From Pseudoflavitalea rhizosphaerae (GTDB lineage Bacteria; Bacteroidota; Bacteroidia; Chitinophagales; Chitinophagaceae), in assembly GCF_003991355.1 (NCBI RefSeq), contig NZ_RCSU01000004.1:1-64000 (forward strand): a stretch of 64,000 nt of DNA. The letters are read 5' to 3'. Shown here in pieces: positions 46,782 through 56,021 of the stretch. The notes under the pieces are model-generated. The model was not told the origin of the DNA. It saw only the letters and a program-made list of their open reading frames with translations, and ran no database searches. The translations under genes and the position numbers were made by a program. Each line of letters starts with the position of its first letter. Position 1 is the first letter of the stretch.

Positions 46782-49241
46782 ATGAAAATGGAAATGAAGA
46801 AAAGTATAATCAGTTGCTTTGTTTTGATGCTGTTGCTAAATACAATGCAGGCGCAGACGCCAGGCAATTGTAATAGCTATACCGTAAACGGCAATACGGT
46901 TGTATTCAATGGAGAGCATAATGCGAAAGTGTCTGTAAAGATCTGCAGCCCCTCTGTGCTGAAGATCTGGTACGCCGCCGATGGACAGTTCAAAAGGAAC
47001 AATGAATCATTTGCCGTGATCAATGAAGAACTGGAACAGTCCGGTCCTGTAAATGTGAACGATGAGCCGCAGGCCTATGAGATCTTCACCAGTCGCCTGC
47101 GTATCCGAGTGAATAAATCCCCTTTCAGACTACAGGTGTTTGATAAGTGGCAGAAATTACTGCTGAGTGATTATAACGAGAAAGGACATGTGCAGGACAG
47201 CTTGAATGTATCCGCTTTCAAACAATTGCGTAATGATGAACAGTTCTTCGGATTGGGGGAAAAATCAGGACCGGTGAACCGGCGCGGCCGTACCTATACC
47301 ATGTGGAACAGCGATAAGCCCTGTTACGGTCCACTGGAAGATCCGCTCTACAAAAGCATTCCATTCTTTTTCAGTAATTACAAATACGGGATCTTCTTCG
47401 ACAATACCTGGAAATCTAAATTCGATTTTGGCGCAACTTCCACTGAGTATTTCAGCTTTGGCTCCAATGGAGGAGAGCTGATCTATTATTTTATTCACGG
47501 CAATGATTATGCGCAGATAATCGAGCAATATACTCAGTTGACAGGCAAGCCCATCATGCCGCCCTACTGGGCATTCGGGTTTTCCCAATGCCGTGGCCTC
47601 TACACTAACGAGAAGCTGGCGCGCAGCGTGGCGGCTGAATTCCGCAAAAGAAAAATCCCCTGCGATATCATTTACCAGGATATTGGCTGGACGGAAGGAT
47701 TGCAGAATTTCAAATGGGCGCCCGACCGTTATTACAATCCCCGCGGAATGCTGCAATACCTGGATTCACTGGGTTTCAAGATGATCGTGTCTCAGGACCC
47801 GGTGATCTCACAGAAAACGGCGGAGCAATGGAAGGAAGCCGATGAAAAAGGATATTTCGCTACAGATCTGCGTACCGGAAAGTCTTACGATATGCCCTGG
47901 CCCTGGGGCGGGAATTGCGGTGTGGTGGACTTCACCAAACCTGAAGTTGCCGACTGGTGGGGAATATATCAGCAGAAGCCCATCAGTGACGGCGTTCGCG
48001 GATTCTGGACAGACATGGGAGAACCTGCCTGGAGCAATGAAGATGCTACCGACAGGTTGTTCATGAAACATCATGCCGGCATGCACGGCGAGATCCATAA
48101 TGTGTACGGTCTGACCTGGGATAAAGTGGTAAAAGAACAATTCGAGAAACATAATCCCGGCAAGCGCGTTTTCCAAATGACGCGTGCTGCCTATGCCGGA
48201 CTGCAACGCTACACATTCGGCTGGTCAGGTGATGCAGGCAATGGAGAGAATGTGACCGAAGGTTGGAGCAGGCTCGCAAATCAAGTGGCAGTGGGCGTTT
48301 CAGCAGGTATGGGGTTGATCCCTTTCTGGTCCTGCGATATCTCGGGTTATTGTGGTGATATCAAAGACTATCCTGCAATGGCGGAACTCTATACAAGATG
48401 GATGCAGTTTGGCGTATTCAATCCGCTCAGCCGCGCGCATCATGAAGGTGATAATGCTGTTGAACCCTGGCTCTTCGGAGCAGAGGCGGAGAAGAACTGC
48501 CGCAATGCCATCGAAATGAAATATCGTTTATTCCCCTATATCTATTCTTATGCGCGTCAGGCGCACGATAAAGGCATGCCCATCATGCGCGCCATGATGC
48601 TGGAATTTCCTGAGGAAGAACCTGCGGCCTCAGCAGATGATCAGTTCATGTTCGGAAAGGAAATACTGGTGGCGCCGGTTGTTAAGAAAGGCGCAGTAAG
48701 CAGGAGGATCTGGTTACCTGATGGTGAATGGGTTGATTTCAATGATGGGAAAAAAGTGTACGATGGCGGTCAGACCATCACCTACAAAGCGCCGCTCAGC
48801 GTGGTGCCGGTATTGGTGAGAAAAGGCTCTATCATACCCATGATGCCGGTGATGCAATATATCGGTGAAAAGAAAAATTATCCCCTCTACCTGCATGTGT
48901 ACCCGGCAGAACATACCAATCCGGTTTCATTTGAATTGTATGAAGATGATGGGGAATCCCAGGATTATCTCGATAACAAATTCTGCAAAACAGTATTCGA
49001 ATGCCGTACAAATGAAAAATCATACACGCTGAATGTGTCGGCCCGTAACAGTAGTGGCTTTCAGCCATCGCTTAAACGTAAGCAGGTATTCGTGTTTTAC
49101 TTGTCTCAGAAACCCGGAAAAATCCTGGTGGATAAGAAACCGCTTACAACAGGCGTATCCTGGGATGCAGCGAAAGGTATTTGCAGCATCACTATACCTG
49201 ATAACGGAAAAGAACATACGATTGAACTGAGTAAACATTAA
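46782..49241 (+). CDS. Glycoside hydrolase family 31 alpha-glucosidase
   Basis: An 819-residue exported enzyme. ATGs occur at 46782, 46788 and 46794; the last gives the most usual signal peptide (ending QAQ). An N-terminal beta-sandwich (about 30-240) precedes the TIM barrel (about 255-590). The nucleophile is Asp 411 in GFWTDMGEP and the acid/base Asp 484 in FGWSGDAGN. C-terminal beta domains include a DUF5110-like part with ELYEDDGES near 720. In a GH66-linked locus it most likely releases glucose from isomaltooligosaccharides; alpha-xylosidase activity is the main alternative in the family. It lies 7 bp after the GH66 gene. Confidence 0.92.
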   Translation: MKMEMKKSIISCFVLMLLLNTMQAQTPGNCNSYTVNGNTVVFNGEHNAKVSVKICSPSVLKIWYAADGQFKRNNESFAVINEELEQSGPVNVNDEPQAYEIFTSRLRIRVNKSPFRLQVFDKWQKLLLSDYNEKGHVQDSLNVSAFKQLRNDEQFFGLGEKSGPVNRRGRTYTMWNSDKPCYGPLEDPLYKSIPFFFSNYKYGIFFDNTWKSKFDFGATSTEYFSFGSNGGELIYYFIHGNDYAQIIEQYTQLTGKPIMPPYWAFGFSQCRGLYTNEKLARSVAAEFRKRKIPCDIIYQDIGWTEGLQNFKWAPDRYYNPRGMLQYLDSLGFKMIVSQDPVISQKTAEQWKEADEKGYFATDLRTGKSYDMPWPWGGNCGVVDFTKPEVADWWGIYQQKPISDGVRGFWTDMGEPAWSNEDATDRLFMKHHAGMHGEIHNVYGLTWDKVVKEQFEKHNPGKRVFQMTRAAYAGLQRYTFGWSGDAGNGENVTEGWSRLANQVAVGVSAGMGLIPFWSCDISGYCGDIKDYPAMAELYTRWMQFGVFNPLSRAHHEGDNAVEPWLFGAEAEKNCRNAIEMKYRLFPYIYSYARQAHDKGMPIMRAMMLEFPEEEPAASADDQFMFGKEILVAPVVKKGAVSRRIWLPDGEWVDFNDGKKVYDGGQTITYKAPLSVVPVLVRKGSIIPMMPVMQYIGEKKNYPLYLHVYPAEHTNPVSFELYEDDGESQDYLDNKFCKTVFECRTNEKSYTLNVSARNSSGFQPSLKRKQVFVFYLSQKPGKILVDKKPLTTGVSWDAAKGICSITIPDNGKEHTIELSKH

Positions 49242-49261
49242 ATCTACTTTAAACCAGTTAC

Positions 49262-51955
49262 ATGAACAGTAAGGGAAAGTGGCTATTCACAGCAATGCTG
49301 GGGTTTGCTGCGGTCAGTCATGCACAGGATGCAACAAAACCTGTTTGGTCCAGTCCCGCGTACCAGGTGTACCCAGACAGGATCGTGCAGGGAAAATATA
49401 CGGCGAAGGCATTATCTGCCCATGAAATGAATTCGGATTATCAAAGCCCCGCCAATCTTTTCAAATCTTCCCTGATCTCATTCAAGTTCAGCATCAATGG
49501 GAAGGATAATGAAATGCTGTCCGGCAGGGACCATGCTTTCAATATTGTTGCAAAGGATGGCCATGCTGAAACGCCATTGATACAATTTGGAAAGCAATTG
49601 AAGCCTGTAGCCGGTGTGAAAGAACAATACCTCGCTCCAAATACCCGGCTGAAGTTGCGGCTTGATATGCGTGAAGTGCTGGAGTCTTTTAACAGTAAAG
49701 GTTATTTTGAAACTTTCAAAGGTGATAAGATCTACAAAGAAGATTTTAAAGGCGTGTACGTGGCGGGAAGCGCTGCGCCGCTGATCTGGGATTTCGATAA
49801 CCTGGTGCACCATCCGGAACTGCAGTTGAAAGATGAAGATGGCGATGGTATTTATGAAACAATACTATCGATGAACGCACCGGAAAAATCGAACCAGACA
49901 GATGCTCAATGGAAACTGAGTAAGGATATCAGCGCATTTCCTCAATACCAGTCGGGCTACCCCATTGCTGATGCCATTTACAACCTGAGCCTGGAAGAAA
50001 TGATCAAAGCTGTGGAGCCCGACAGCACTTTCCGTACCGGCAAGGAATGGGCAGGCGTATGGACACGCGATATCAGTTACAGTATTATACTCAGTATGGC
50101 TTATCTCCAGCCACAGGTGGCGAAGTACAGCCTGATGAAAAAAGTGAACAAAAAGAAAAAGATAATCCAGGATACAGGTACGGGCGGCGCCTGGCCGGTG
50201 AGTACAGACAGGATGGTTTGGGCTATCGCTGCCTGGGAGATCTACAAGGCTACCGGCGACAAAGCCTGGCTGGCCGAGGCTTACGAGGTCGTCAAAAATT
50301 CCATCGAAGACGATCTCCGGAATGTGTACGATCAGTCAACAGGCATGGTGCGCGGAGAATCATCCTTCCTGGACTGGAGGGAACAAACTTATCCGCGCTG
50401 GATGCAGCCCGCTGATATTTTTGAATCAGAAAATCTCGGCACCAATGCTGTGCATTATGAAGCCAACCAGGTGTTGTCTAAAATGGCGGTCCTGCTGCAA
50501 CAGCCTGCCGTTGCTAAAAAGCATACAGCCATTGCTGCACAGATCAAAGCTGGCATCAATAAATATCTCTGGCTGCCGGAACAACAATACTATGGACAAT
50601 ACCTCTACGGCAGAAAGTATAAAACAGTATCGGGCCGTGCTGAAACTTTGGGCGAAGCATTGTGCGTGTTATTTGGTATTGCTGATGAAAAGCAGCAGCA
50701 GTCAATTGTTTCGCGCATGCCTGTGACTGCTTTCGGCGCACCCTGTATCTGGCCTGATATCCCCGGCATTCCGCCGTATCACAACAATGCCGTTTGGCCT
50801 TTCGTGCAATCATACTGGATGTGGGCCGCAGCTAAAGCCGGCAATGAAAAGCAGGTGATGGAAAGTATCAGTTCTATTTACAGGCAGGCTGCGCTCTTCC
50901 TTACGAACAAAGAGAATTTTGTTGCTCAGAATGGCGATTATACCGGTACACAGATCAATTCCAGCAATATGTTGTGGAGCCTTTCCGGTAATATCAGTAT
51001 TGTGCACAAAGTGTTCTTTGGAATTCGGTTCAAAGAAGATGGACTGCAATTCAAGCCCTTTGTTCCTGCTGCCTGGAAAGGGAAAAGGACAATGACCAAT
51101 TTCAAATACCGCAATGCTGTATTGAATATAACATTGGAAGGAGAAGGCAACCAGGTTAAGTCTTTCATGCTGGATGGAAAAGAGCTAAACCAACCGGAAT
51201 TACCAGCCGATATTTCGGGAACACATAGCATCAGCATTGTGCTTGCCTCAATACCAGTACCGGCACAGGCGATCAATAAGACCAACAGTTATAGCAGTCT
51301 GCCAACTCCTGAAACGGTTCTTCAGAAAAACCTGCTGAGCTGGAAGCCCATCAGTGGAGCTGCGCAGTACAGGGTTGTGAAAAATGGAAAACTGTACAGG
51401 AATACAACGGTGCCGCAGGTTACTATCGATATCTCAAAGCCCGCAGAATACCAGGTATTGGCGATCGATAAAAAAGGAATTCCTTCGTTTGCCAGTGAAC
51501 CATTGTTTGTGGTAAGAAAACAGGACCAACTTGTGTATGAAGCGGAAACCCTTGTTGCGCCCGCATCTTATTCTTACAAGGGATTCACAGGTTCTGGATT
51601 TGTGGAATTGAGTACAACAGCGAATACTATATTGAATATTCCGGTTGATGTGAAGAAAGCCGGATGGTATTTTATCGAAAGCCGGTATGCGAATGGCAAT
51701 GGTCCTACAAACACTGAAAATAAATGCGCCATCCGTACTGTGATGGTGGATGATACCAATACCGGAGTATGGGTGTTCCCGCAGCGCGGTAAAGAAGAGT
51801 GGTCCAACTGGGGGTACACAAATGGGATCAAAGTATACCTGGATGCAGGCAAACACCAGTTGAGCATCCGTTATCTGGAAGCAAATGAAAATATGAATGA
51901 AACTGTGAACCAGGCCATGATCGATCATATCAGGCTGGTGCCGGTGACAGAGTAA
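49262..51955 (+). CDS. (alpha/alpha)6-barrel glycoside hydrolase with C-terminal CBM-like domain
   Basis: An 897-residue exported protein (signal peptide 1-21). Residues about 160-205 look like a starch-binding-type beta domain (VYVAGSAAPLIWDF). Residues about 235-600 are a six-hairpin glycosidase barrel with acidic motifs typical of such enzymes: WTRDIS (267-272), FLDWRE (369-374), NAVHYEANQ (395-403) and PYHNNAVWPF (505-514). A fibronectin-like domain (about 680-750) and a CBM6/35-like domain (about 757-895) follow. The GH family is not certain; GH15/GH63/debranching-type relatives fit best. It may remove glucose from branch points. It is the last gene before the terminator. Confidence 0.75.
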   Translation: MNSKGKWLFTAMLGFAAVSHAQDATKPVWSSPAYQVYPDRIVQGKYTAKALSAHEMNSDYQSPANLFKSSLISFKFSINGKDNEMLSGRDHAFNIVAKDGHAETPLIQFGKQLKPVAGVKEQYLAPNTRLKLRLDMREVLESFNSKGYFETFKGDKIYKEDFKGVYVAGSAAPLIWDFDNLVHHPELQLKDEDGDGIYETILSMNAPEKSNQTDAQWKLSKDISAFPQYQSGYPIADAIYNLSLEEMIKAVEPDSTFRTGKEWAGVWTRDISYSIILSMAYLQPQVAKYSLMKKVNKKKKIIQDTGTGGAWPVSTDRMVWAIAAWEIYKATGDKAWLAEAYEVVKNSIEDDLRNVYDQSTGMVRGESSFLDWREQTYPRWMQPADIFESENLGTNAVHYEANQVLSKMAVLLQQPAVAKKHTAIAAQIKAGINKYLWLPEQQYYGQYLYGRKYKTVSGRAETLGEALCVLFGIADEKQQQSIVSRMPVTAFGAPCIWPDIPGIPPYHNNAVWPFVQSYWMWAAAKAGNEKQVMESISSIYRQAALFLTNKENFVAQNGDYTGTQINSSNMLWSLSGNISIVHKVFFGIRFKEDGLQFKPFVPAAWKGKRTMTNFKYRNAVLNITLEGEGNQVKSFMLDGKELNQPELPADISGTHSISIVLASIPVPAQAINKTNSYSSLPTPETVLQKNLLSWKPISGAAQYRVVKNGKLYRNTTVPQVTIDISKPAEYQVLAIDKKGIPSFASEPLFVVRKQDQLVYEAETLVAPASYSYKGFTGSGFVELSTTANTILNIPVDVKKAGWYFIESRYANGNGPTNTENKCAIRTVMVDDTNTGVWVFPQRGKEEWSNWGYTNGIKVYLDAGKHQLSIRYLEANENMNETVNQAMIDHIRLVPVTE

Positions 51956-51978
51956 CAAAAATGGCATCAAGTGAAAAA

Positions 51979-52014
51979 AGAAAGCCTTCTGAAATCAATT
52001 CAGGAGGCTTTCTT
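51979..52014 (+). terminator. Terminator of the glucan-utilisation operon
   Basis: A 13-pair stem with one G-T wobble (51980-51992 with 52000-52012) and a 7-base loop lies 24 bases after the last glycosidase gene. The descending arm ends GGCTTTCTT. A row of A before the stem would let it also work from the other strand. Confidence 0.75.
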
Positions 52015-52266
52015 GCCTATTGCTTGTTCGCCCAAAGTCGCCCACATGAAGTGGCGCTTGTCGCCATGTCCCGTTGCATTGAATAATGTGAGGGTGTCAA
52101 CTGGCTATACCTTGTTATATCAACGGCAGTTTGATTTTGTTACCCCCCCCTGTTTTCATTTTTTCAGGATTATTTTTTTATCTTACTTTCTCTGCAATGC
52201 TTGTCAGCGCGCGGGTAACCGGGGTTGGGTTGAATATCAAAACCCGGGGCAGCGGAGGTTAAAATC

Positions 52267-52488
52267 ATGGATATGTTTAGTTATCTTACGGATAAGCCGG
52301 TGGATATTGCCGTCCTGTTTGCGGGAGCTCATCATCCGCACGCTGGTGCAGTAGTATTATTCATTGGCGAAACCAGGAACAATGCTGCGGGAAAAGAAGT
52401 GGTATGCCTGGAGTTTGGAGCGCATATCCCTAACAAACAGGCGATCTGGCTAAGCATATTTATGAATTCGATGCCAATAAATAATTAA
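52267..52488 (+). pseudogene. moaE: Truncated molybdopterin synthase large subunit (moaE relic)
   Basis: This 73-codon frame matches only the N-terminal half of MoaE: DIAVLFAGAHHPHAGAVVLFIGETRNNAAGKEVVCLEFGAHIP. MoaE is normally about 140-150 residues and binds MoaD to make molybdopterin. The second half, with the catalytic Lys residues, is missing. All three plus-strand frames close before the next gene at 52490, so a simple frameshift cannot restore it. It sits beside mobA, the usual setting of moaE. It is most likely a degraded gene, though a short stable product cannot be excluded. Confidence 0.65.
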
Positions 52489-52489
52489 G

Positions 52490-52771
52490 ATGTTACCAGT
52501 ACTTACGATTGAATATTGCCCAAAATGCCAGTGGCTGCTTCGTGCTGCCTGGATGGCGCAGGAATTCCTCATCACTTTCGACGGCCTGATCGGTGCAGTG
52601 ACCCTCAGGCCATCTGAAACGGGAGGACGATTCACCATTTTTTTGAACGATGAAATTGTGTTCGACCGGAAAGAGAACGGAGGATTTGCCGAGATCAAAG
52701 AACTCAAGCAAATGCTTCGCGATGTGATAGCTCCGGAAAAAGACCTGGGACACAGCGATAAAAAACAGTGA
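52490..52771 (+). CDS. SelT/SelW/SelH (Rdx) family protein, Cys form
   Basis: A 93-residue thioredoxin-like protein with the family motif YCPKCQW at residues 8-14. Both active positions are Cys, so no selenocysteine is involved. The rest (GAVTLRPSETGGRFTIFLND, then ENGGFAEIKELKQMLRDVI) follows the Rdx pattern. The family is thought to take part in thiol redox; no substrate is known. Its stop overlaps the GTG start of mobA by four bases (GTGA), so the two are translated together. This pairing is common in Bacteroidota molybdenum cofactor regions. Confidence 0.85.
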   Translation: MLPVLTIEYCPKCQWLLRAAWMAQEFLITFDGLIGAVTLRPSETGGRFTIFLNDEIVFDRKENGGFAEIKELKQMLRDVIAPEKDLGHSDKKQ

Positions 52772-53328
52772 AAGTGGAAAACCGTCTTGCTGCTGTTGTA
52801 TTGTGTGGAGGATTCAGTTCCAGAATGGGCAGGGACAAGGGTTCTATCCCCACCGGGAATTCGATTTGGGCGGTTCAGGCCGCTTCCAAAGCCATCCTGC
52901 TCAACCTCGATGTATACTATTCAGTACGAGAGGAGCAAATCCCTTTGTATACTCCCTGGATCAATTCCGCTCAGTTCATTCCCGATAATAATGCTTTCGA
53001 AGGTCCGCTGAAAGGACTGATGAGCGCTCATCATCGTTTGCCAGATCAGGATATCCTGTTATTGGCCTGTGATATGACCAGCCTGCAATGTGATACCGTA
53101 TACACTACCATCCGTGAATATGTTTCCTGCGATAATGAATTCTATGCATATCATGAGAACGGTTTCTATCAACCCTTCTGTGCGGTGTATACTGCAGAGG
53201 GACTGCAAAAGGCGCTCGCCAGGCAGCCTTTCAGTTTGCAGGACCTGTTGAAAATGGGTGATACACTATCACTGACCCCACCGGAGAATGAACAGTTCCT
53301 GAATCATAATGAACGCTTTAAAGACTGA
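52768..53328 (+). CDS. mobA: Molybdenum cofactor guanylyltransferase-like NTP transferase
   Basis: A 186-residue nucleotidyltransferase. The N-terminal signature LCGGFSSRMGRDKG (about 11-24) binds the nucleotide phosphates, and LLACDMTSLQ near 90-99 gives the metal-binding Asp. Length matches MobA, which joins GMP to molybdopterin. It starts with GTG, overlapping the Rdx gene by 4 bp. With moaE broken next to it, its role here depends on whether a full cofactor pathway exists elsewhere in the genome. The C-terminus is polar and without extra domains. Confidence 0.85.
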   Translation: MKVENRLAAVVLCGGFSSRMGRDKGSIPTGNSIWAVQAASKAILLNLDVYYSVREEQIPLYTPWINSAQFIPDNNAFEGPLKGLMSAHHRLPDQDILLLACDMTSLQCDTVYTTIREYVSCDNEFYAYHENGFYQPFCAVYTAEGLQKALARQPFSLQDLLKMGDTLSLTPPENEQFLNHNERFKD

Positions 53329-53395
53329 GCGATATTGTATTTGTTCTGCTTGTCCTGATATAGCATTTGAGAGTACTTCCGTTACATTGAAATAA

Positions 53396-53782
53396 TTATT
53401 GGGGAGTAGTGGTTGTGATCCACCAGGTATTGCCGAAAGGATCCAGCACGCCACCACTGCGGCCATAACCCTGGTCAGCAATCTCATTCACGCTGGTGGC
53501 TCCGTGCTGCAGGGCCAGTTTGTAAGTGGCGTCCACATCTGCAACATGGATATACAATCCTGCCGTCATGGGTTGCCATTGATCGGCGGAATTGGCAAAC
53601 ATGATCACACTGTCCCCGATGAATACTTCAGCATGCATCACTTCACCGGATTCCCGCCTGTGCATCATCTTTTCGGTGGCGCCGAACACATCCTTCATGA
53701 ACCGGAGGAAATCATCTGCCCCTTTCACGATGACATAAGGCATTACGCGCTGATAACCCTGTGGAATGAAAACTTTGTCCAT
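53396..53782 (-). CDS. VOC superfamily protein (PhnB/glyoxalase-like)
   Basis: 128 residues from the ATG at 53782; an open extension to 53842 would overlap the upstream gene's end and adds no domain. It has two beta-alpha-beta-beta-beta units: YVIVKGADDFLRFMKDVFGA with HAEVFIGDSVIMFAN, then YIHVADVDATYKLALQHGA with GRSGGVLDPFGNTWWI. The DPFGNTWW end is typical of PhnB-like proteins. Possible roles include resistance or small-molecule handling; none is shown. It follows the AraC regulator on the same strand and may be its target. Confidence 0.88.
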   Translation of the reverse strand: MDKVFIPQGYQRVMPYVIVKGADDFLRFMKDVFGATEKMMHRRESGEVMHAEVFIGDSVIMFANSADQWQPMTAGLYIHVADVDATYKLALQHGATSVNEIADQGYGRSGGVLDPFGNTWWITTTTPQ

Positions 53783-53842
53783 AATTCTATTTTTATCAAA
53801 ATTAGAAAAGCAGGCGCTTTCAAAATTGTAGAATTCCGACAA

Positions 53843-54640
53843 TCAGGCATCCCTCCATTCGGCGCCTTCTGGTTGACCATGAAAATATGCTTTGGGGTGA
53901 TAACCCGAGAATGCCTTGAAATCTGTGATGAAATGCGATTGGTCGTAATAGCCGCATTCATGCGCTATTTCCGTCAAAAGTTTATTACGGTTGCCGTAAT
54001 CATTCAGTGAAACTTTGAAACGGGAAATGCGCGAGAGCAGTTTGGGACTGAGCCCTGCATATTCCCTGAACTTTCTTTGAAGTGTGCGCTCGGTCATGCA
54101 GAACTTTTCCGATAAGGCAGGAATGGAAACCTGCGGACCTGTATCTATCACATGGCGGATAGCGCAGAAAGTTGCAGGGTTCTCTTCAAACCTGTCCGGC
54201 AATTTCTTCTCCAGGAACTTTGTGAGGATGTTCAGTCTTGCCTCATTGTTCTGTGCAGTGATCATTCTTTCTTCCAGCGCTTTCCCTGCCGGCCCCAGTA
54301 AAGTTGGAAGGTCAGGCATTTCATTGGCAATGCTGGAAGCAGACAGATCAAAAAGAAATGGGATGGCAAATGGATAAAGATAAGCGCCAAAGATGCCGAA
54401 TTGCTCCTGCGTAATGTAGCGTTTGTATTGTTGGGTAGGGGCCTGCAGGCCCGAATAGAAATTACTGCCTGCAAGGTCTGGTTCCCGGAACATTCCTTTA
54501 TAATGAAAGATGAGTTCTGCGCAACCATCGGCCATGGAACGATAGGCATAGGGTTGTGCTTCGAAATTGCTTTCGAAGATCCAGAAACACCTTACAAATG
54601 ATTGCAGGCTTTGTGGCGGCTGGATGCAGTGGTAGTTCAT
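53843..54640 (-). CDS. AraC family transcriptional regulator
   Basis: A 265-residue regulator. The N-terminal part (about 1-150) matches the ligand-sensing domain of a Bacteroidota AraC group: PPQSLQSFVRCFWIFES, then ADGCAELIFHYKG. The C-terminal double helix-turn-helix (about 165-255) contains LSEKFCMTERTLQRKFREYAGLSPKLLSRISRF and ECGYYDQSHFITDFKAFSGYHPKAYF. It lies 60 bp upstream of the VOC gene on the same strand, so it probably controls it. The signal is unknown. Confidence 0.92.
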   Translation of the reverse strand: MNYHCIQPPQSLQSFVRCFWIFESNFEAQPYAYRSMADGCAELIFHYKGMFREPDLAGSNFYSGLQAPTQQYKRYITQEQFGIFGAYLYPFAIPFLFDLSASSIANEMPDLPTLLGPAGKALEERMITAQNNEARLNILTKFLEKKLPDRFEENPATFCAIRHVIDTGPQVSIPALSEKFCMTERTLQRKFREYAGLSPKLLSRISRFKVSLNDYGNRNKLLTEIAHECGYYDQSHFITDFKAFSGYHPKAYFHGQPEGAEWRDA

Positions 54641-54725
54641 CTGGCTGCATTTTATCTTTACAAGTTACGGATTAATGCAGTACCTCATCCCGCTTCCGGC
54701 ACCATCTATTTTTTCACTTTTCTTC

Positions 54726-56021
54726 TCAGTTATAAAGCGCCTCCAGGATTTTTTCATTTTCGATGATCAGCATACCCTGTCTGTCGCTGGTTATACCATT
54801 GGTAAGCGTATAGGGATAAGTGGGCAGATTCCCTTTCATAACGGTGGGCATATAACCGAACTGTATATTGTTGTAAGGCTTCAATGCTTCGCCCACTTCT
54901 ATGATATGGGTGGAGATGATGAATGCACTGTTGCGGTAACGGGAAAAAGCTACAGTGCAGGCCAGGGTGGCATCGTAAGCATCTTTTACATTGGTGCCCT
55001 TGAACAGTTCATCGAAGATCACCACCATATTCTTCCGGCTGCTCACTTCCTGCGCCACATTCTTTACGCGCAATACCTCTGCATAAAAATGACTGTATCC
55101 CATATTGAGGTTGTCGGGAACATTGATGCTGGTATACAGCCCGTCGCGGATAGAAAATCGCATGTTGGCGGCCGCTACAGGAAAACCCATATGTCCCAGG
55201 TACAGGGCAATACCGAAGCTCTTCATGAGTGTCGACTTCCCGGCCATATTGGCGCCGGTGAGAAAGAGCAGGTTGGTGGAGCCGTCCAGGCGGATGGCAT
55301 TGGGCACAGCGTTGGGCAAACCGGGATGCCGCAGCGCCGTACTGCCGAAGACATTTGCTGATGCTGGCAACGCAGTAGCATAATAAAAGCCCCGTTCCCG
55401 GGAAACGGAACTAACGGCAATGTATACGTCCAGTTGATAGATGGTTTCCAGCAGCCATTCCATTTCCTGACGCAACGAATTACGAAGAAGCGAATCATAG
55501 CGTGCAGTATTCAAAATGGAGAGAGTTGATCCATTGGCTGCATCCAGCCATTGCATTTTTTTACCGGACAATAACTGCCGTGCCTGTGCAGTCATGGGAA
55601 TATCCAGTTTATTCACGAGCTCCCGCAGCGCAACCAGTACGGCGATGGTGGCACGCAGGTTCTGTTGCAGTTGTTCGTATTGTTTGTCGTGCAGGAAAGC
55701 GCCGGCAAATTTTTTGCGTGCTACTGCAGCCAGGTTGGTGATCCCATTCCCGTTGATCACACTGCTCATATAATTTTCAACGTGGTTGAAGCCCGCAGTA
55801 TCGAAAGGGAAATGCAGGCCGGCATCCTGGAAATAACGGAAAAGGCTGCTCCTTTCGTTGATGGCAGTGGCGTCGGTAAGAGGCTGGTGGAACATTTCCG
55901 TGAGCAGTCTTTCTCCGCCTGCTGTTTTCACTTTGTTGAAAATGCTGAAAACAGAATGTTGTTTGAATTTGCCCAGCAATCCCAGGTCTTCCAAAGTTTG
56001 TTTGTCGGTTATGAAGCTCAT
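54726..56021 (-). CDS. MutS-like ATPase, subfamily B (second locus)
   Basis: A 431-residue protein matching the B protein at 31372 from end to end (MSFITDKQTLEDLGLLGKF against MSFSIDRQSLDELNLLGKF at the start). Walker A is GANMAGKST (256-264) and Walker B VIFDELFKGTNVKDA, with the B-type Lys. The His of STHIIEVGEAL is kept. There is no mismatch-recognition domain. Its start overlaps the stop of the A gene by four bases (ATGA), so the two proteins are made together, which supports a heterodimer. It is the last gene of the minus-strand operon. Confidence 0.88.
   Translation of the reverse strand: MSFITDKQTLEDLGLLGKFKQHSVFSIFNKVKTAGGERLLTEMFHQPLTDATAINERSSLFRYFQDAGLHFPFDTAGFNHVENYMSSVINGNGITNLAAVARKKFAGAFLHDKQYEQLQQNLRATIAVLVALRELVNKLDIPMTAQARQLLSGKKMQWLDAANGSTLSILNTARYDSLLRNSLRQEMEWLLETIYQLDVYIAVSSVSRERGFYYATALPASANVFGSTALRHPGLPNAVPNAIRLDGSTNLLFLTGANMAGKSTLMKSFGIALYLGHMGFPVAAANMRFSIRDGLYTSINVPDNLNMGYSHFYAEVLRVKNVAQEVSSRKNMVVIFDELFKGTNVKDAYDATLACTVAFSRYRNSAFIISTHIIEVGEALKPYNNIQFGYMPTVMKGNLPTYPYTLTNGITSDRQGMLIIENEKILEALYN

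Noticed and set aside
52201-52266. Riboswitch before the moaE relic
   Set aside because: A GGGTT/AACCC hairpin is visible, but the segment fits no riboswitch consensus I can recall, and it may be decayed moaD sequence.
51971-52354. Open frame of 127 codons starting with GTG after the glycosidase gene
   Set aside because: It begins inside the operon terminator, has no family match and overlaps the moaE relic.
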